Shown: positions 1 to 8,516 of the stretch, in pieces
Numbering within the stretch: the stretch's first letter is position 1
Layout: every line of letters begins with the position of its first letter
Source of the DNA: LVI-A0039 sp033105485
Lineage (GTDB): Bacteria > Bacillota_I > Bacilli_A > UBA3375
Direction: 5' to 3'
DNA length: 64,000 nucleotides
Assembly: GCA_033105485.1 (NCBI GenBank)
Contig: CP136956.1
Coordinates: forward strand, 1,550,001-1,614,000
Notes under the pieces: generated by a model
Database searches by the model: none
What the model was told of the DNA's origin: nothing
Seen by the model: the letters and a program-made list of their open reading frames with translations, nothing else
Translations under genes and position numbers: made by a program

Positions 1-440
1 TTGCATCGCTATTATTATTCTTAGGAATTAAATTATTTGCGTGGCCAAACTTAAAAGCATCAATCTTAGCTCGTAGTAAATACATTAACGAGACTTTAGA
101 TGACGCTGAAAACATTAAAGCTGAAAGTGTTGAAACAAAAGCACAATACGAAGCTGAATTAAACGAAGTAAGAAATACAAAAAAAGACATTTTCGCGCAA
201 GCTGAAAGAGAAGCAAGTTTACAAAAAGAAAAAACAATTTCAGACTCAAAAGTTCGTGGTCGTGAAATTATCGAGAAATCTAAGCAGGAAGCAGAGCTTT
301 CTAAAGATATGATCGAAAGTCAAATTCAAAAAGAAATGATGCTTTATGTAAATGACGTGGCAGCTAAATTTATTAGTGAGAAAATTAGCGATGAAGAAGA
401 GCTTAAAATGATTGAAGACGCAGTAGCAGGATTAAAATAA
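1..440 (+). CDS. atpF: F0F1 ATP synthase subunit b (5' end missing)
   Basis: The frame is open from the window edge and ends at TAA 438-440. It reads a hydrophobic membrane segment (ASLLLFLGIKLFAWP) followed by a long charged helix rich in Glu, Lys and Ala. This is the architecture of subunit b, the peripheral stalk that links the membrane F0 sector to F1. The N-terminal residues lie outside the window. The stop overlaps the atpH start by one base (TAATG), so the two genes are probably translationally coupled. Position directly before atpH in the canonical atp order supports the call. Confidence 0.93.
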   Translation, partial: ASLLLFLGIKLFAWPNLKASILARSKYINETLDDAENIKAESVETKAQYEAELNEVRNTKKDIFAQAEREASLQKEKTISDSKVRGREIIEKSKQEAELSKDMIESQIQKEMMLYVNDVAAKFISEKISDEEELKMIEDAVAGLK

Positions 441-979
441 TGCATGCTCGCGCTTACTCATACGCTCAGCCGCTATTCTCACTATGCGTAGAAAACGATA
501 TAACACATGAGATGTTATATGATATTAAAAACTTGTCATCAATTGATGACCAAGAAATTATTAACGTTATGCGTTACCCAATAATTTCTAAACAAGAAAA
601 GAGAGAAATGATTGACGCTCTTTCAAAAGCCAATATGGGTGAAGATGGATTCCGTCAAGAATTTATAAACTTACTTAAATTATTAATTGATTTTGATGAT
701 ATTCACTTATTAAGTGATATTCGCAAAGCATACACTGAATTATATCAACAAAAATATGGTGTTGAAGTTATTAAAGTTACTTTCTCTAAAGAACCAAGTT
801 CTGAACGATTAGATCAAGTAAGAGTATTACTTGAAAATCAATTAGGTCCAGATAAGTTCGTTGTTATTCAAAGACGCATCGACCCAAGTTTAATTGGTGG
901 AATCGTAATTGAATTCGATGGAAAAGTAATGGACAATAGTGTTAAACGTCATTTAAAACAATTAATAAATAATTTATAA
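440..979 (+). CDS. atpH: F0F1 ATP synthase subunit delta
   Basis: This 179-residue protein starts MHARAYSYAQPLFSL, matching the family N-terminus (ARAYAxALF). Near the C-terminus it has LIGGIVIEFDGKVMDNSVK, the conserved delta/OSCP motif. Delta caps F1 and binds subunit b, completing the peripheral stalk. The start ATG overlaps the atpF stop, and no better start with a ribosome-binding site is visible. It lies 12 bases ahead of atpA. The length is normal for the family. Confidence 0.95.
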   Translation: MHARAYSYAQPLFSLCVENDITHEMLYDIKNLSSIDDQEIINVMRYPIISKQEKREMIDALSKANMGEDGFRQEFINLLKLLIDFDDIHLLSDIRKAYTELYQQKYGVEVIKVTFSKEPSSERLDQVRVLLENQLGPDKFVVIQRRIDPSLIGGIVIEFDGKVMDNSVKRHLKQLINNL

Positions 980-991
980 AACGGAGGATAC

Positions 992-2488
992 ATGGCAACA
1001 AGTGCAGAAAAAATATCAGCTATCCTTAAATCAAAGATCGAAAACTACGATGTTGAACTTCAATTAGAAGAAATCGGTGAAGTAGTATCAATCGGTGATG
1101 GTGTTGCTACAGCTTATGGATTAGATAATGCATTCTACGGTGAGTTATTAGAGTTCGAATCAGGAGTTAAAGGGATGGTCCTTAACTTAAACGAATCTAC
1201 TGTAGGTATCGCATTATTTGGTGAGCAAACTAAAGTACACCAAGGGATGAAAGTAAAAAGAACAGGAAACATCATGCAAGTTCCTGTTGGAGATCAATTA
1301 GTTGGTCGTGTTATCAACGCAGTTGGTGAACCATTAGATGGAAAAGGTCCTATTAATACAGACAAATACCGTCCAATCGAAGCAATCGCTTCAGGGGTTA
1401 TGTCTCGTAAATCAGTAGACCAGCCACTTGAAACTGGGATTAAAGCAGTAGATGCCGTAATTCCTATAGGTAAAGGTCAACGTGAGCTTATCATTGGTGA
1501 CCGTAAGACAGGTAAAACTCAAATCGCAATTGATACAATTTTAAACCAAAAAGGTAAAAACGTAAAATGTGTTTACGTTGCAATTGGTCAAAAGCAATCT
1601 TCTGTTGCAAACATCGTACGTCAATTAGACGAAGCTGGTGCAATGGAATATACAACAATCGTATTAGGTGGGGCTTCTGACTTAGCACCATTACAATACT
1701 TATCTCCTTTTGCAGGTGTTTCAGTTGCAGAAGAGTGGATGTTCAATGGTGAAGATGTATTAGTAGTTTATGATGATTTATCTAAACACGCAAGTGCATA
1801 CCGTACATTATCATTATTATTACGTCGTCCTCCAGGGCGTGAAGCATATCCTGGGGATGTATTCTACTTACACTCAAGATTACTTGAGCGTGCAGCTCAG
1901 TTAAACGACGAGCTTGGTGGAGGAAGTATTACTGCCTTACCGATCGTAGAAACTCAAGCAGGAGATATCTCAGCATATATTCCTACAAACGTAATTTCAA
2001 TTACTGATGGACAATTATTCTTAATGTCAGAATTATTCAACTCAGGTCAAAGACCAGCAGTTGATCCAGGTCTTTCTGTATCACGTGTAGGTGGGTCAGC
2101 TCAGCAACCAATTATCAAAAAGTTAAGTGGTTCAATTAAAGTAGACTTAGCACAATACCGTGAATTACAAGCATTCGCTAAATTCGGATCAGACTTAGAT
2201 GAAACAACTAAGAAAACAATTGACCACGGTCAAAGATTAATGGAAGTATTAAAGCAAGATCAAAATACACCATTAAGTTTATCAGAAAAAGCAATCATTT
2301 TATATGCTGTAAACTACGGTAAACTTGTTGATGTAGCAGTAGAAGATATTGCTAGATTCCAAGCTGACTTATTCAGTCACTTAAACAACAGTTACACAGA
2401 TTTAATCAATGAAATTGAAAGCAACCCAGTTTTATCTGATGAAATTATTAGTGAATTTGACAAAGTAATTACAGAAGTAAAAGGATAG
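992..2488 (+). CDS. atpA: F0F1 ATP synthase subunit alpha
   Basis: This 498-residue protein carries the nucleotide-binding P-loop GDRKTGKT near residue 170 and the RPPGREAYPGDVFYLHSRLL segment typical of alpha. Alpha forms the non-catalytic nucleotide sites of the alpha3beta3 hexamer. The start ATG follows a good ribosome-binding site (ACGGAGGATAC). The downstream gap to atpG is three bases, consistent with one operon. Nothing looks unusual in length or motifs. Confidence 0.98.
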   Translation: MATSAEKISAILKSKIENYDVELQLEEIGEVVSIGDGVATAYGLDNAFYGELLEFESGVKGMVLNLNESTVGIALFGEQTKVHQGMKVKRTGNIMQVPVGDQLVGRVINAVGEPLDGKGPINTDKYRPIEAIASGVMSRKSVDQPLETGIKAVDAVIPIGKGQRELIIGDRKTGKTQIAIDTILNQKGKNVKCVYVAIGQKQSSVANIVRQLDEAGAMEYTTIVLGGASDLAPLQYLSPFAGVSVAEEWMFNGEDVLVVYDDLSKHASAYRTLSLLLRRPPGREAYPGDVFYLHSRLLERAAQLNDELGGGSITALPIVETQAGDISAYIPTNVISITDGQLFLMSELFNSGQRPAVDPGLSVSRVGGSAQQPIIKKLSGSIKVDLAQYRELQAFAKFGSDLDETTKKTIDHGQRLMEVLKQDQNTPLSLSEKAIILYAVNYGKLVDVAVEDIARFQADLFSHLNNSYTDLINEIESNPVLSDEIISEFDKVITEVKG

Positions 2489-2491
2489 AAA

Positions 2492-3349
2492 ATGGCTTCT
2501 TTAATCGAAAGTAAAAGAAGGGTTGCCTCAGTTTCTACAACGCAAAAAGTAATTAAAGCAATGGAAATGGTGGCATCTTCTAAAGTAAAAAAAGCACGTG
2601 ATAAAGCGAAGGGTGTTGAATTCTTTTTCGACGCAACTTTACACGCTTTAGCTAATGTTTATAACAACGAAGAGATGCGTAACACGATCTTTCCTAGTGA
2701 TAATGAGAATTGTACACTTGTAATTGCAATAACTTCAGATATGGGGTTATGTGGTGCATATAATTCAAACGTAAACAAAGAGGTAGTTAAAACATTAACT
2801 GAACTTGAAAGTTACAAAACAATTATTATTGGTAAAAAAGGTATCGGAAAATTAAAATATGAAGGATTTACTGTTGATCACGAAATTACTGATTACAGTG
2901 GACATGATGAACGTGAATTAAACGATCAAATCATGGAACTTGTAAGTACGTATTTAGCGAACAAACAAATTAATAATATTAAGATTGTTTATACTGATTT
3001 TGTTAATCCAATTATACAAGTTGTGAAGACAATTGATATGAGTGATTTATCAGCTAGCTTAGAAGATACTGATACAACTAATTCTTCAGCATTTGAAATT
3101 GAACCAAGTGTTGACGAAGTATTCGCAGTGTTATTCGAAGTATTTGTAGGTGGGACAATTTACTCATCATTATTACAGTCATTTGCATCAGAACACTCGT
3201 TTAGACGTAACTCAATGGAAGCTGCAAATAAAAACTCACTTGAGTTAATTGACAAGTTAAACATTGAGATGAATAGAATTCGTCAAGCGATGATTACACA
3301 AGAAATCACTGAGATTATTGGTGGTTCTGAAGTACTAAATAAGGAGTAG
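2492..3349 (+). CDS. atpG: F0F1 ATP synthase subunit gamma
   Basis: This 285-residue protein begins with the rotor helix (ASLIESKRRVASVSTTQKVIKAMEMVA) and ends with the paired helix containing RIRQAMITQEITEIIGG. Both are hallmarks of gamma, the central rotating shaft of F1. The middle has the family TSDMGLCGAYNSN motif. It begins three bases after atpA and ends one base before atpD. There is only a weak purine-rich site before the ATG, so translation is probably coupled. Confidence 0.97.
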   Translation: MASLIESKRRVASVSTTQKVIKAMEMVASSKVKKARDKAKGVEFFFDATLHALANVYNNEEMRNTIFPSDNENCTLVIAITSDMGLCGAYNSNVNKEVVKTLTELESYKTIIIGKKGIGKLKYEGFTVDHEITDYSGHDERELNDQIMELVSTYLANKQINNIKIVYTDFVNPIIQVVKTIDMSDLSASLEDTDTTNSSAFEIEPSVDEVFAVLFEVFVGGTIYSSLLQSFASEHSFRRNSMEAANKNSLELIDKLNIEMNRIRQAMITQEITEIIGGSEVLNKE

Positions 3350-3350
3350 A

Positions 3351-4745
3351 ATGAATAGAGAATTAAAAGGAGTAACAATCCAAGTAATTGGGCCAGTTAT
3401 CGATGTTAAATTCGAAAACGGACAATTACCTGAAATTAAAGCTGCCGTTTATTTCAACTTAAATGGTAAGCGTGAAGTTGCTGAAGTTGCTCAACATTTA
3501 GGAGACGGTGTTGTAAGATGTATTGCAATGGGTTCAACTGATGGACTTCAACGTAAGATTGAAGTAACTTCAAGCAACATGCCTATTCAAGCACCAGTAG
3601 GTGAAAAAGTATTAGGTAGAATGTTCAACGTAGTAGGTGAACCAATCGATGGTAAAGGAACTGAAGGATTAGAAGATTATGATTCGATCCACAAAGCACC
3701 ACCATCATATATTGATCAAAGTGATGAGTTAGAAATCTTAGAAACTGGGATCAAAGTAGTTGACTTAGTTTGTCCATACTTAAAAGGTGGAAAAATTGGT
3801 TTATTCGGTGGTGCCGGTGTAGGTAAAACTGTATTAATCCAAGAGTTAATTACAAATATCGCAACTGAGCACGGTGGGTATTCTGTATTCGCCGGTGTAG
3901 GTGAGCGTACTCGTGAGGGTAATGATTTATACCACGAAATGAGTGAATCTGGTGTAATTGATAAAACTGCATTAGTATTCGGTCAAATGAATGAGCCACC
4001 TGGTGCACGTATGCGTGTAGCTTTAACTGGTTTAACAATGGCGGAACACTTCCGTGATGTAAACAACCAAGATGTTCTTTTATTCGTAGATAACATCTTC
4101 CGTTTTACTCAAGCAGGTTCTGAGGTTTCGGCATTATTAGGACGTATTCCTTCTGCCGTAGGTTACCAACCAACTTTAGCAACTGAAATGGGTGAGTTAC
4201 AAGAGCGTATCACATCAACTAAAAAAGGATCAATCACTTCTGTACAAGCTGTATATGTACCTGCCGATGACTTAACTGACCCGGCACCTGCAAATACATT
4301 TACGCACTTAGATGCAATGACTGTACTTTCACGTGATATTGCTGCATTAGGATTATTCCCTGCAGTAGACCCATTAGAATCAAACTCAAACGTACTTACT
4401 AAAGAAATCGTAGGTGAAGAACACTTCAACGTAGCGAGAGGTGTTACTGAGATTTTACAACGTTACCAAGAATTACAAGATATTATTGCAATCTTAGGTA
4501 TGGATGAATTATCTGAAGATGATAAAATTATCGTTGAACGTGCACGTAAAATCCGTAACTTCTTATCTCAACCATTCTTCGTTGGGGAAGTATTCACTGG
4601 TATGAAAGGTAAATACGTTTCAAAAGAAGATACAATTCGCGGATTCCAAGCAATCTTAAATGGTGATCATGATGATTTACCAGAACAAGCATTCTTATAT
4701 GTAGGTTCAATTGAAGATGCTGTTGAAAAAGCAAAAAGCTTATAG
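3351..4745 (+). CDS. atpD: F0F1 ATP synthase subunit beta (catalytic)
   Basis: This 464-residue protein has the catalytic P-loop GGAGVGKT near residue 150, the GERTREGNDLYHEM segment and the DELSEDDK motif (DELSEED in most beta subunits) near the C-terminus. Beta holds the three catalytic nucleotide sites. The ATG follows a purine-rich site (AAGGAGTAG) at the end of atpG. The C-terminal IEDAVEKAKSL is usual. It lies ten bases before the epsilon start. Confidence 0.98.
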   Translation: MNRELKGVTIQVIGPVIDVKFENGQLPEIKAAVYFNLNGKREVAEVAQHLGDGVVRCIAMGSTDGLQRKIEVTSSNMPIQAPVGEKVLGRMFNVVGEPIDGKGTEGLEDYDSIHKAPPSYIDQSDELEILETGIKVVDLVCPYLKGGKIGLFGGAGVGKTVLIQELITNIATEHGGYSVFAGVGERTREGNDLYHEMSESGVIDKTALVFGQMNEPPGARMRVALTGLTMAEHFRDVNNQDVLLFVDNIFRFTQAGSEVSALLGRIPSAVGYQPTLATEMGELQERITSTKKGSITSVQAVYVPADDLTDPAPANTFTHLDAMTVLSRDIAALGLFPAVDPLESNSNVLTKEIVGEEHFNVARGVTEILQRYQELQDIIAILGMDELSEDDKIIVERARKIRNFLSQPFFVGEVFTGMKGKYVSKEDTIRGFQAILNGDHDDLPEQAFLYVGSIEDAVEKAKSL

Positions 4746-4755
4746 GTAGGTGACT

Positions 4756-4983
4756 ATGTTAAACGTAAAAATTGCAACACCTAGTGAGAAGATTTTTGAA
4801 GGTGAACTAGATTCAATTACAATCCAGACAACGGCTGGTGTAATAACGATTTTAGCTAACCACGTTCCATTTATTTCAACTATTGAAAATGGATATGTTA
4901 AATATAATGAAGAGGAAATTACAATTGTAAAAGGAGCTGTTATTCTAGACGCTCAAAACAATTTAGAAGTACTTGGATATTAA
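4756..4983 (+). CDS. atpC: F0F1 ATP synthase subunit epsilon, short form lacking the C-terminal domain
   Basis: The protein is only 75 residues. It matches the N-terminal beta-sandwich of epsilon (VKIATPSEKIFEGELDSI, ILANHVPFIST). It stops after LEVLGY, where bacterial epsilon normally continues for about 50-60 residues into a helix-turn-helix that can inhibit ATP hydrolysis. ATG 4756 is preferred over GTG 4750 because TAGGTAGG (4743-4750) gives normal spacing to the ATG. A strong terminator begins 8 bases after the stop. No frameshift is apparent, so the short form looks genuine rather than broken. Confidence 0.9.
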   Translation: MLNVKIATPSEKIFEGELDSITIQTTAGVITILANHVPFISTIENGYVKYNEEEITIVKGAVILDAQNNLEVLGY

Positions 4984-4990
4984 GAAATTA

Positions 4991-5017
4991 GAGTATGCTT
5001 AGGCATACTCTTTTTTT
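4991..5017 (+). terminator. Terminator of the atp operon
   Basis: A perfect 8-bp stem GAGTATGC / GCATACTC with a TTAG loop (4991-5010) is followed by a T-tract. It lies directly after atpC. Confidence 0.93.
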
Positions 5018-5028
5018 GTTATATTGCA

Positions 5029-5056
5029 TAAAAAAAGAGCATAAATTTGCTCTTTT
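5029..5056 (-). terminator. Terminator of the 5'-nucleotidase gene
   Basis: The inverted repeat AAAAGAGCA / TGCTCTTTT (5033-5041 and 5048-5056) has a 6-base loop. It is flanked on its left by an A-run, which is a T-tract on the minus strand. It lies just after the stop of the leftward gene. Confidence 0.88.
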
Positions 5057-5067
5057 AATGATTATGA

Positions 5068-6579
5068 TTACTTAGTTATTGTGTAATTAATAGTATCTTC
5101 AATAGTTATAGTATCGCTATTTGATAAGTAATTTAGTAATATTTCGATTGCATCATCTTGTGATTCAGATAGTAGTTTAACATCGTTGTACACTGGATAG
5201 TCACCACGGTTATTATAACGGTAGTTAGACACTAACATTGTGTATGTTTTATCAAGAGCAATGTCATTTCCTTTTACCTTAACGTCTGTTACTATATTTT
5301 CAGTATCAGTTACTTGGACACGATACTCTAGTCCATAGTACATGTCATAATTATAGTGTTTTAATTTAGGTGAAATATAACTTCGGTGAATATCAATTTC
5401 ACCATCTTTTAAAGTATAGTAGAAGCATGCTTGTTTAATCGCTTCAATCATTTGACTCCCTGTAATTTCAATTTTCATAATCGTATTAGGGAAAGGATAG
5501 TTTTGGTTTACTTGTCTAATTGTAACATCTTCTTTAAACCCAATAGCAGTATCAAATAAGCTAAGAGCAACAAAGTCTGCCTCCATATAACTGGTGAATG
5601 CTTGTCCTAAGAATGATAAGAATGGATGACCATTTAATCTAGCACTTGAAACATCAGTAACAGATATATCTTTATCTAATTTACAAAGTGTAGTATCTAA
5701 GTATTTATTGCAATCTTGATTTAAACTATTAAAGTAATCTAAGATTTCAGTATCCGGTTCAAAGTTTTGAACACTAGTTAATTTATAATCAACAATTTTT
5801 TTAGATTCAACATCAATCGTGATTTCAGATACTTGCCCACCATTACAACCTGGTTGCATACAAACTACTCCTTTTGTTTTAGTAGCAATTGTACGGTGTT
5901 GGTGACCAGTTAGCATAATATCAATTGATGAAAATGAATTAATTAAATGACTACCCACATTTTCTTTCGTATCTGGCTCAGTTAATGTTTGAGCTGTTTC
6001 GATATCACATTCAAAACCACCGTGGTAATTTACGATAATAATATCAGCTTTATTAGTCATCTCTTGCTCGTATAGTTTATATGTTTCAACAGGACATTTG
6101 AACTCAAGACCTTCAATATTAGCTGGTTGCTCCCAGTTCGGTATGAAGTTTGTAGTAAGACCAATTACAGCAATTGTTAAGTCATCGTAAGTGTATAATT
6201 GATATGGCTTAGCTTCAAAAGGTAATCCAGTTATGTTTGCGCATAAAACCGGGTTATTAAATTTTGTATAGTGCTTAGTTAAGTAATCTAGTCCATAGTT
6301 AAATTCATGATTACCAAGTGTTATCCCATCATAACCGATTAAGTTAAATGCATCAATAATTGATGGCTCTGTTACTTTGTGTTTTTCAGTGTAAAAAGCT
6401 AATGAGTTTCCTTGTAGTACATCACCACTATCCAAGATTAAGGTGTGATCACTATCCTTACTATTAGTTTTGATAAGTGTACTAACTTTAGCTAACCCAT
6501 GATTTCTTGCTTCAACGTAATTCGTTGGAAAGATATTCCCGTGAATATCAGACGTCTGAAATAATTTTAATATTTTCAT
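5068..6579 (-). CDS. Bifunctional metallophosphatase / 5'-nucleotidase family protein
   Basis: This 503-residue protein has the calcineurin-like metallophosphatase motifs in order: SDIHG near residue 10, DSGDVLQG near 50, GNHEFNYG near 92 and GHQHR near 225. A 5'-nucleotidase C-terminal domain follows, with NYPFPNTI and NYRYNNRGDYP. The family hydrolyses nucleoside 5'-monophosphates or 2',3'-cyclic nucleotides. There is no signal peptide or cell-wall anchor, unlike UshA, so a cytoplasmic form resembling YunD is likely. The ribosome-binding site AAAGGAG precedes the ATG. Exact substrate cannot be told from sequence. Confidence 0.9.
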   Translation of the reverse strand: MKILKLFQTSDIHGNIFPTNYVEARNHGLAKVSTLIKTNSKDSDHTLILDSGDVLQGNSLAFYTEKHKVTEPSIIDAFNLIGYDGITLGNHEFNYGLDYLTKHYTKFNNPVLCANITGLPFEAKPYQLYTYDDLTIAVIGLTTNFIPNWEQPANIEGLEFKCPVETYKLYEQEMTNKADIIIVNYHGGFECDIETAQTLTEPDTKENVGSHLINSFSSIDIMLTGHQHRTIATKTKGVVCMQPGCNGGQVSEITIDVESKKIVDYKLTSVQNFEPDTEILDYFNSLNQDCNKYLDTTLCKLDKDISVTDVSSARLNGHPFLSFLGQAFTSYMEADFVALSLFDTAIGFKEDVTIRQVNQNYPFPNTIMKIEITGSQMIEAIKQACFYYTLKDGEIDIHRSYISPKLKHYNYDMYYGLEYRVQVTDTENIVTDVKVKGNDIALDKTYTMLVSNYRYNNRGDYPVYNDVKLLSESQDDAIEILLNYLSNSDTITIEDTINYTITK

Positions 6580-6650
6580 ATAAATCTCCTTTGTATAAAT
6601 TGTATCATGAAAAAATAGTGATTAATACAAAAAAAAGAAGCCTAATTAGC

Positions 6651-6689
6651 TGAACAGAACCCAATAAAGTAGAATTTTAAATAAAAGAG
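6651..6689 (+). repeat. Left terminal inverted repeat of the IS3 element
   Basis: This is the 39-bp left end, starting TGAACAGAACCCA. It aligns to the reverse complement of 7594-7632 with seven mismatches, and the innermost 11 bases (AAATAAAAGAG) are identical. Confidence 0.9.
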
Positions 6690-6720
6690 CTGAATCTCAT
6701 TAATTTGAGGTTCGGCTCTT
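6685..6720 (+). other. Hairpin just inside the IS left end
   Basis: AAGAGCTGAATCTCA (6685-6699) pairs with TGAGGTTCGGCTCTT (6706-6720) over 15 positions, two of them G-U, with a 6-base loop. A hairpin here could block outside transcription from entering the transposase or hide its translation start; that role is inferred. The transposase ribosome-binding site CTAAGGAG lies 12 bases downstream. Confidence 0.6.
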
Positions 6721-6745
6721 GTTATACTAACCCTAAGGAGACAAT

Positions 6746-7593
6746 ATGTCAAAAATTCTATTTACCCAAGAGGCTATAACAATGTTGAAGCAACATAAAG
6801 AAGTTACATACATCTCGAAGAAATCTACTAGTTTTACTCCTGAGTTTAGAATTAAAATTGCAACGTGTAAAACCAAGTACGATGCAATTGAACTATTTGA
6901 AAGCGTTGGAATTGATCCAACCATATTTGGAAAGCAACGATTAAAGTCGCTTTACGACAGATACAAAAGTCAGTATCGTAATAAAGGAGCTGCTGCATTC
7001 ACAAGTGAACAACGCGTTCGTAAGAAAATTGAGGATAAAAAGATATTCCAAGTGTGACTAATGAACACAAGACTTTTGAAAACTTAGTTGATACCAACTT
7101 TGATAGTCCATACGCATACAACGTATTATGCACGGATATTACATATTTAATATGTGATGGAATGAAAGCTTACTTATCATCTATAAAAGATGCGGTTACG
7201 GGAAAGATTATTGCGTATGAATTAAGTACTAGTTTAAGAATAGAGTTTGTACTTGAAACTGTAAAACAGTTAAACAAAAATATGTTAAATGACGAAATAA
7301 TGATTAATAGTGATCAAGGATCTCATTATACTAGTCCTCAATTTTCTAAACTACTAGATTAATATCAAATTATTCAGTCTATGTCGCATCGTGGAAAGTC
7401 TACTGATAATGCTCCAATTGAATCATTCTTTGGACACTTCAAATGTGGGGTTGCATACGAGGACTGCAATAACATAACAGACTTAAAAGCGATAGTTGAT
7501 GACTATATGCTATACTACAATTACGAAAGACCACAGATGCACAAACAAAAAATGACACCCCATGAAGTGGAATGTCATTTAATGTGTATTTAG
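6746..7593 (+). pseudogene. IS3-family transposase (OrfA/OrfB), broken
   Basis: 6746-7057 encodes a 103-residue helix-turn-helix OrfA that stops at TGA. A second frame (7054-7593) carries the DDE integrase core: LCTDITYLICDGMKAYLSSIKDA, INSDQGSHYTSPQF, APIESFFGHFK and YYNYERPQMHKQKMTP. The OrfA tail and OrfB N-terminal segment are deleted. A TAA stop (7360-7362) interrupts OrfB between LLD and YQIIQSMSHRGKS in an otherwise continuous frame. The first Asp (CTDIT), the second (SDQGSH) and the Glu (ESFFGHF) remain readable, but no complete transposase can be made. Confidence 0.92.
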
Positions 7594-7632
7594 CTCTTTT
7601 ATTTCTTATTCCACTTTTGTGGGTTCAGTTCA
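7594..7632 (-). repeat. Right terminal inverted repeat of the IS3 element
   Basis: This is the 39-bp right end, reading TGAACTGAACCCA inward on the minus strand. Its outermost TGA supplies the present stop codon of the adjacent M28 peptidase gene. Confidence 0.9.
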
Positions 7633-8481
7633 AGCTTCTTCTGTTATTTTTTTAATATAAAGTAATGTCTCATCAATATTACGATAATCAATTACATTAT
7701 CTTTGTTAGTGTGTAAATTTGGAATATAAACATCGCCAAGAAATTTTGACCTATTTACCTTTGTGATCATGATTCCACGTTTTCCAAATAAAGCATGATC
7801 TGAAGATAGTAACTTAGAATCAATCTTTAGAATATCACGATAAGAACTACATTTAATATATGCGTTATTTAAAAAGTTGTTATTAGACGTACTTGTAATA
7901 GCAAACATATCACCTGTTCCTACACAGTCAATATTAATAATTCTTATTTTCTTTAAACACTTAACTTCTTTTAAATATGTACGTAATGCTCGTGCTCCAA
8001 ATAAACCCTTTTCTTCATTATCTGTTAAGGCGTAGAAGAAATCGTTGTTTCCTTGGTTGTTTTTCGCATGCTTGAGAACAGTATAAACGCCAGAACTATT
8101 ATCATTATAGTTATACTTATTAGGGATTAATAAACCTATAAATAAAACTAATGCGAATAAACCGAATATAGGTAAATAATATTCAGGAAAGAAAAAGAAA
8201 GTAATTATAACTGGAATAAGAATTAATAGTTGTCCATATCTTGCACCAAAGTATTTCATAAATGGATACACCACTGCCATATTTGTAGCAGTATCATAAT
8301 GTGCAGTTAATGCATATTTTGCTTTGGGGTTCCCAAAATAAATATTTGAGCTAAATAATTTTTTATCAATAACAACATGATAACCTAATTTTTCTAATTC
8401 AATTTTTAGATCTTCTCTGAATCTTTTTTTGCGCTTGGGACTAAATCGATTACTATGAGTTTTAAATAATAATTTTTCCAT
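7630..8481 (-). CDS. M28-family zinc aminopeptidase-like membrane protein
   Basis: This 283-residue protein has the M28 metal-ligand pattern: LTAHYDTATN (His, Asp), YNDNSSGVY (Asp), DNEEKGLFGARAL (Glu pair), IDCVGTGD (Asp) and SSDHALFGKRG (His). Two hydrophobic helices lie near residues 85-130 (LLILIPVIITFFFFP, FGLFALVLFIGLLIP), so it is probably membrane-attached. ATG 8481 is chosen because AAAGGA precedes it; the ATG six bases upstream overlaps that site. The stop TGA comes from the IS end. Reconstructed without the insertion, the gene would read one more residue (Asn) and end in TAG. Substrate is unknown. Confidence 0.8.
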   Translation of the reverse strand: MEKLLFKTHSNRFSPKRKKRFREDLKIELEKLGYHVVIDKKLFSSNIYFGNPKAKYALTAHYDTATNMAVVYPFMKYFGARYGQLLILIPVIITFFFFPEYYLPIFGLFALVLFIGLLIPNKYNYNDNSSGVYTVLKHAKNNQGNNDFFYALTDNEEKGLFGARALRTYLKEVKCLKKIRIINIDCVGTGDMFAITSTSNNNFLNNAYIKCSSYRDILKIDSKLLSSDHALFGKRGIMITKVNRSKFLGDVYIPNLHTNKDNVIDYRNIDETLLYIKKITEEA

Positions 8482-8516
8482 AAACATCCTTTAATATATG
8501 TTAAATTTAAATTTCA

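Larger units (their letters stand above)
6651..7632 (+). mobile_element. Decayed IS3-family (IS150-like) insertion sequence
   Basis: This 982-bp element is bounded by 39-bp imperfect inverted repeats (32 of 39 matching, both starting TGAAC and sharing GAACCCA). It is flanked by the 3-bp direct repeat AGC (6648-6650 and 7633-7635), a target duplication typical of IS3 members. Intact relatives are about 1.2-1.5 kb. The missing length corresponds to the end of OrfA and the start of OrfB. It sits inside the terminator of the M28 peptidase gene. Confidence 0.92.
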
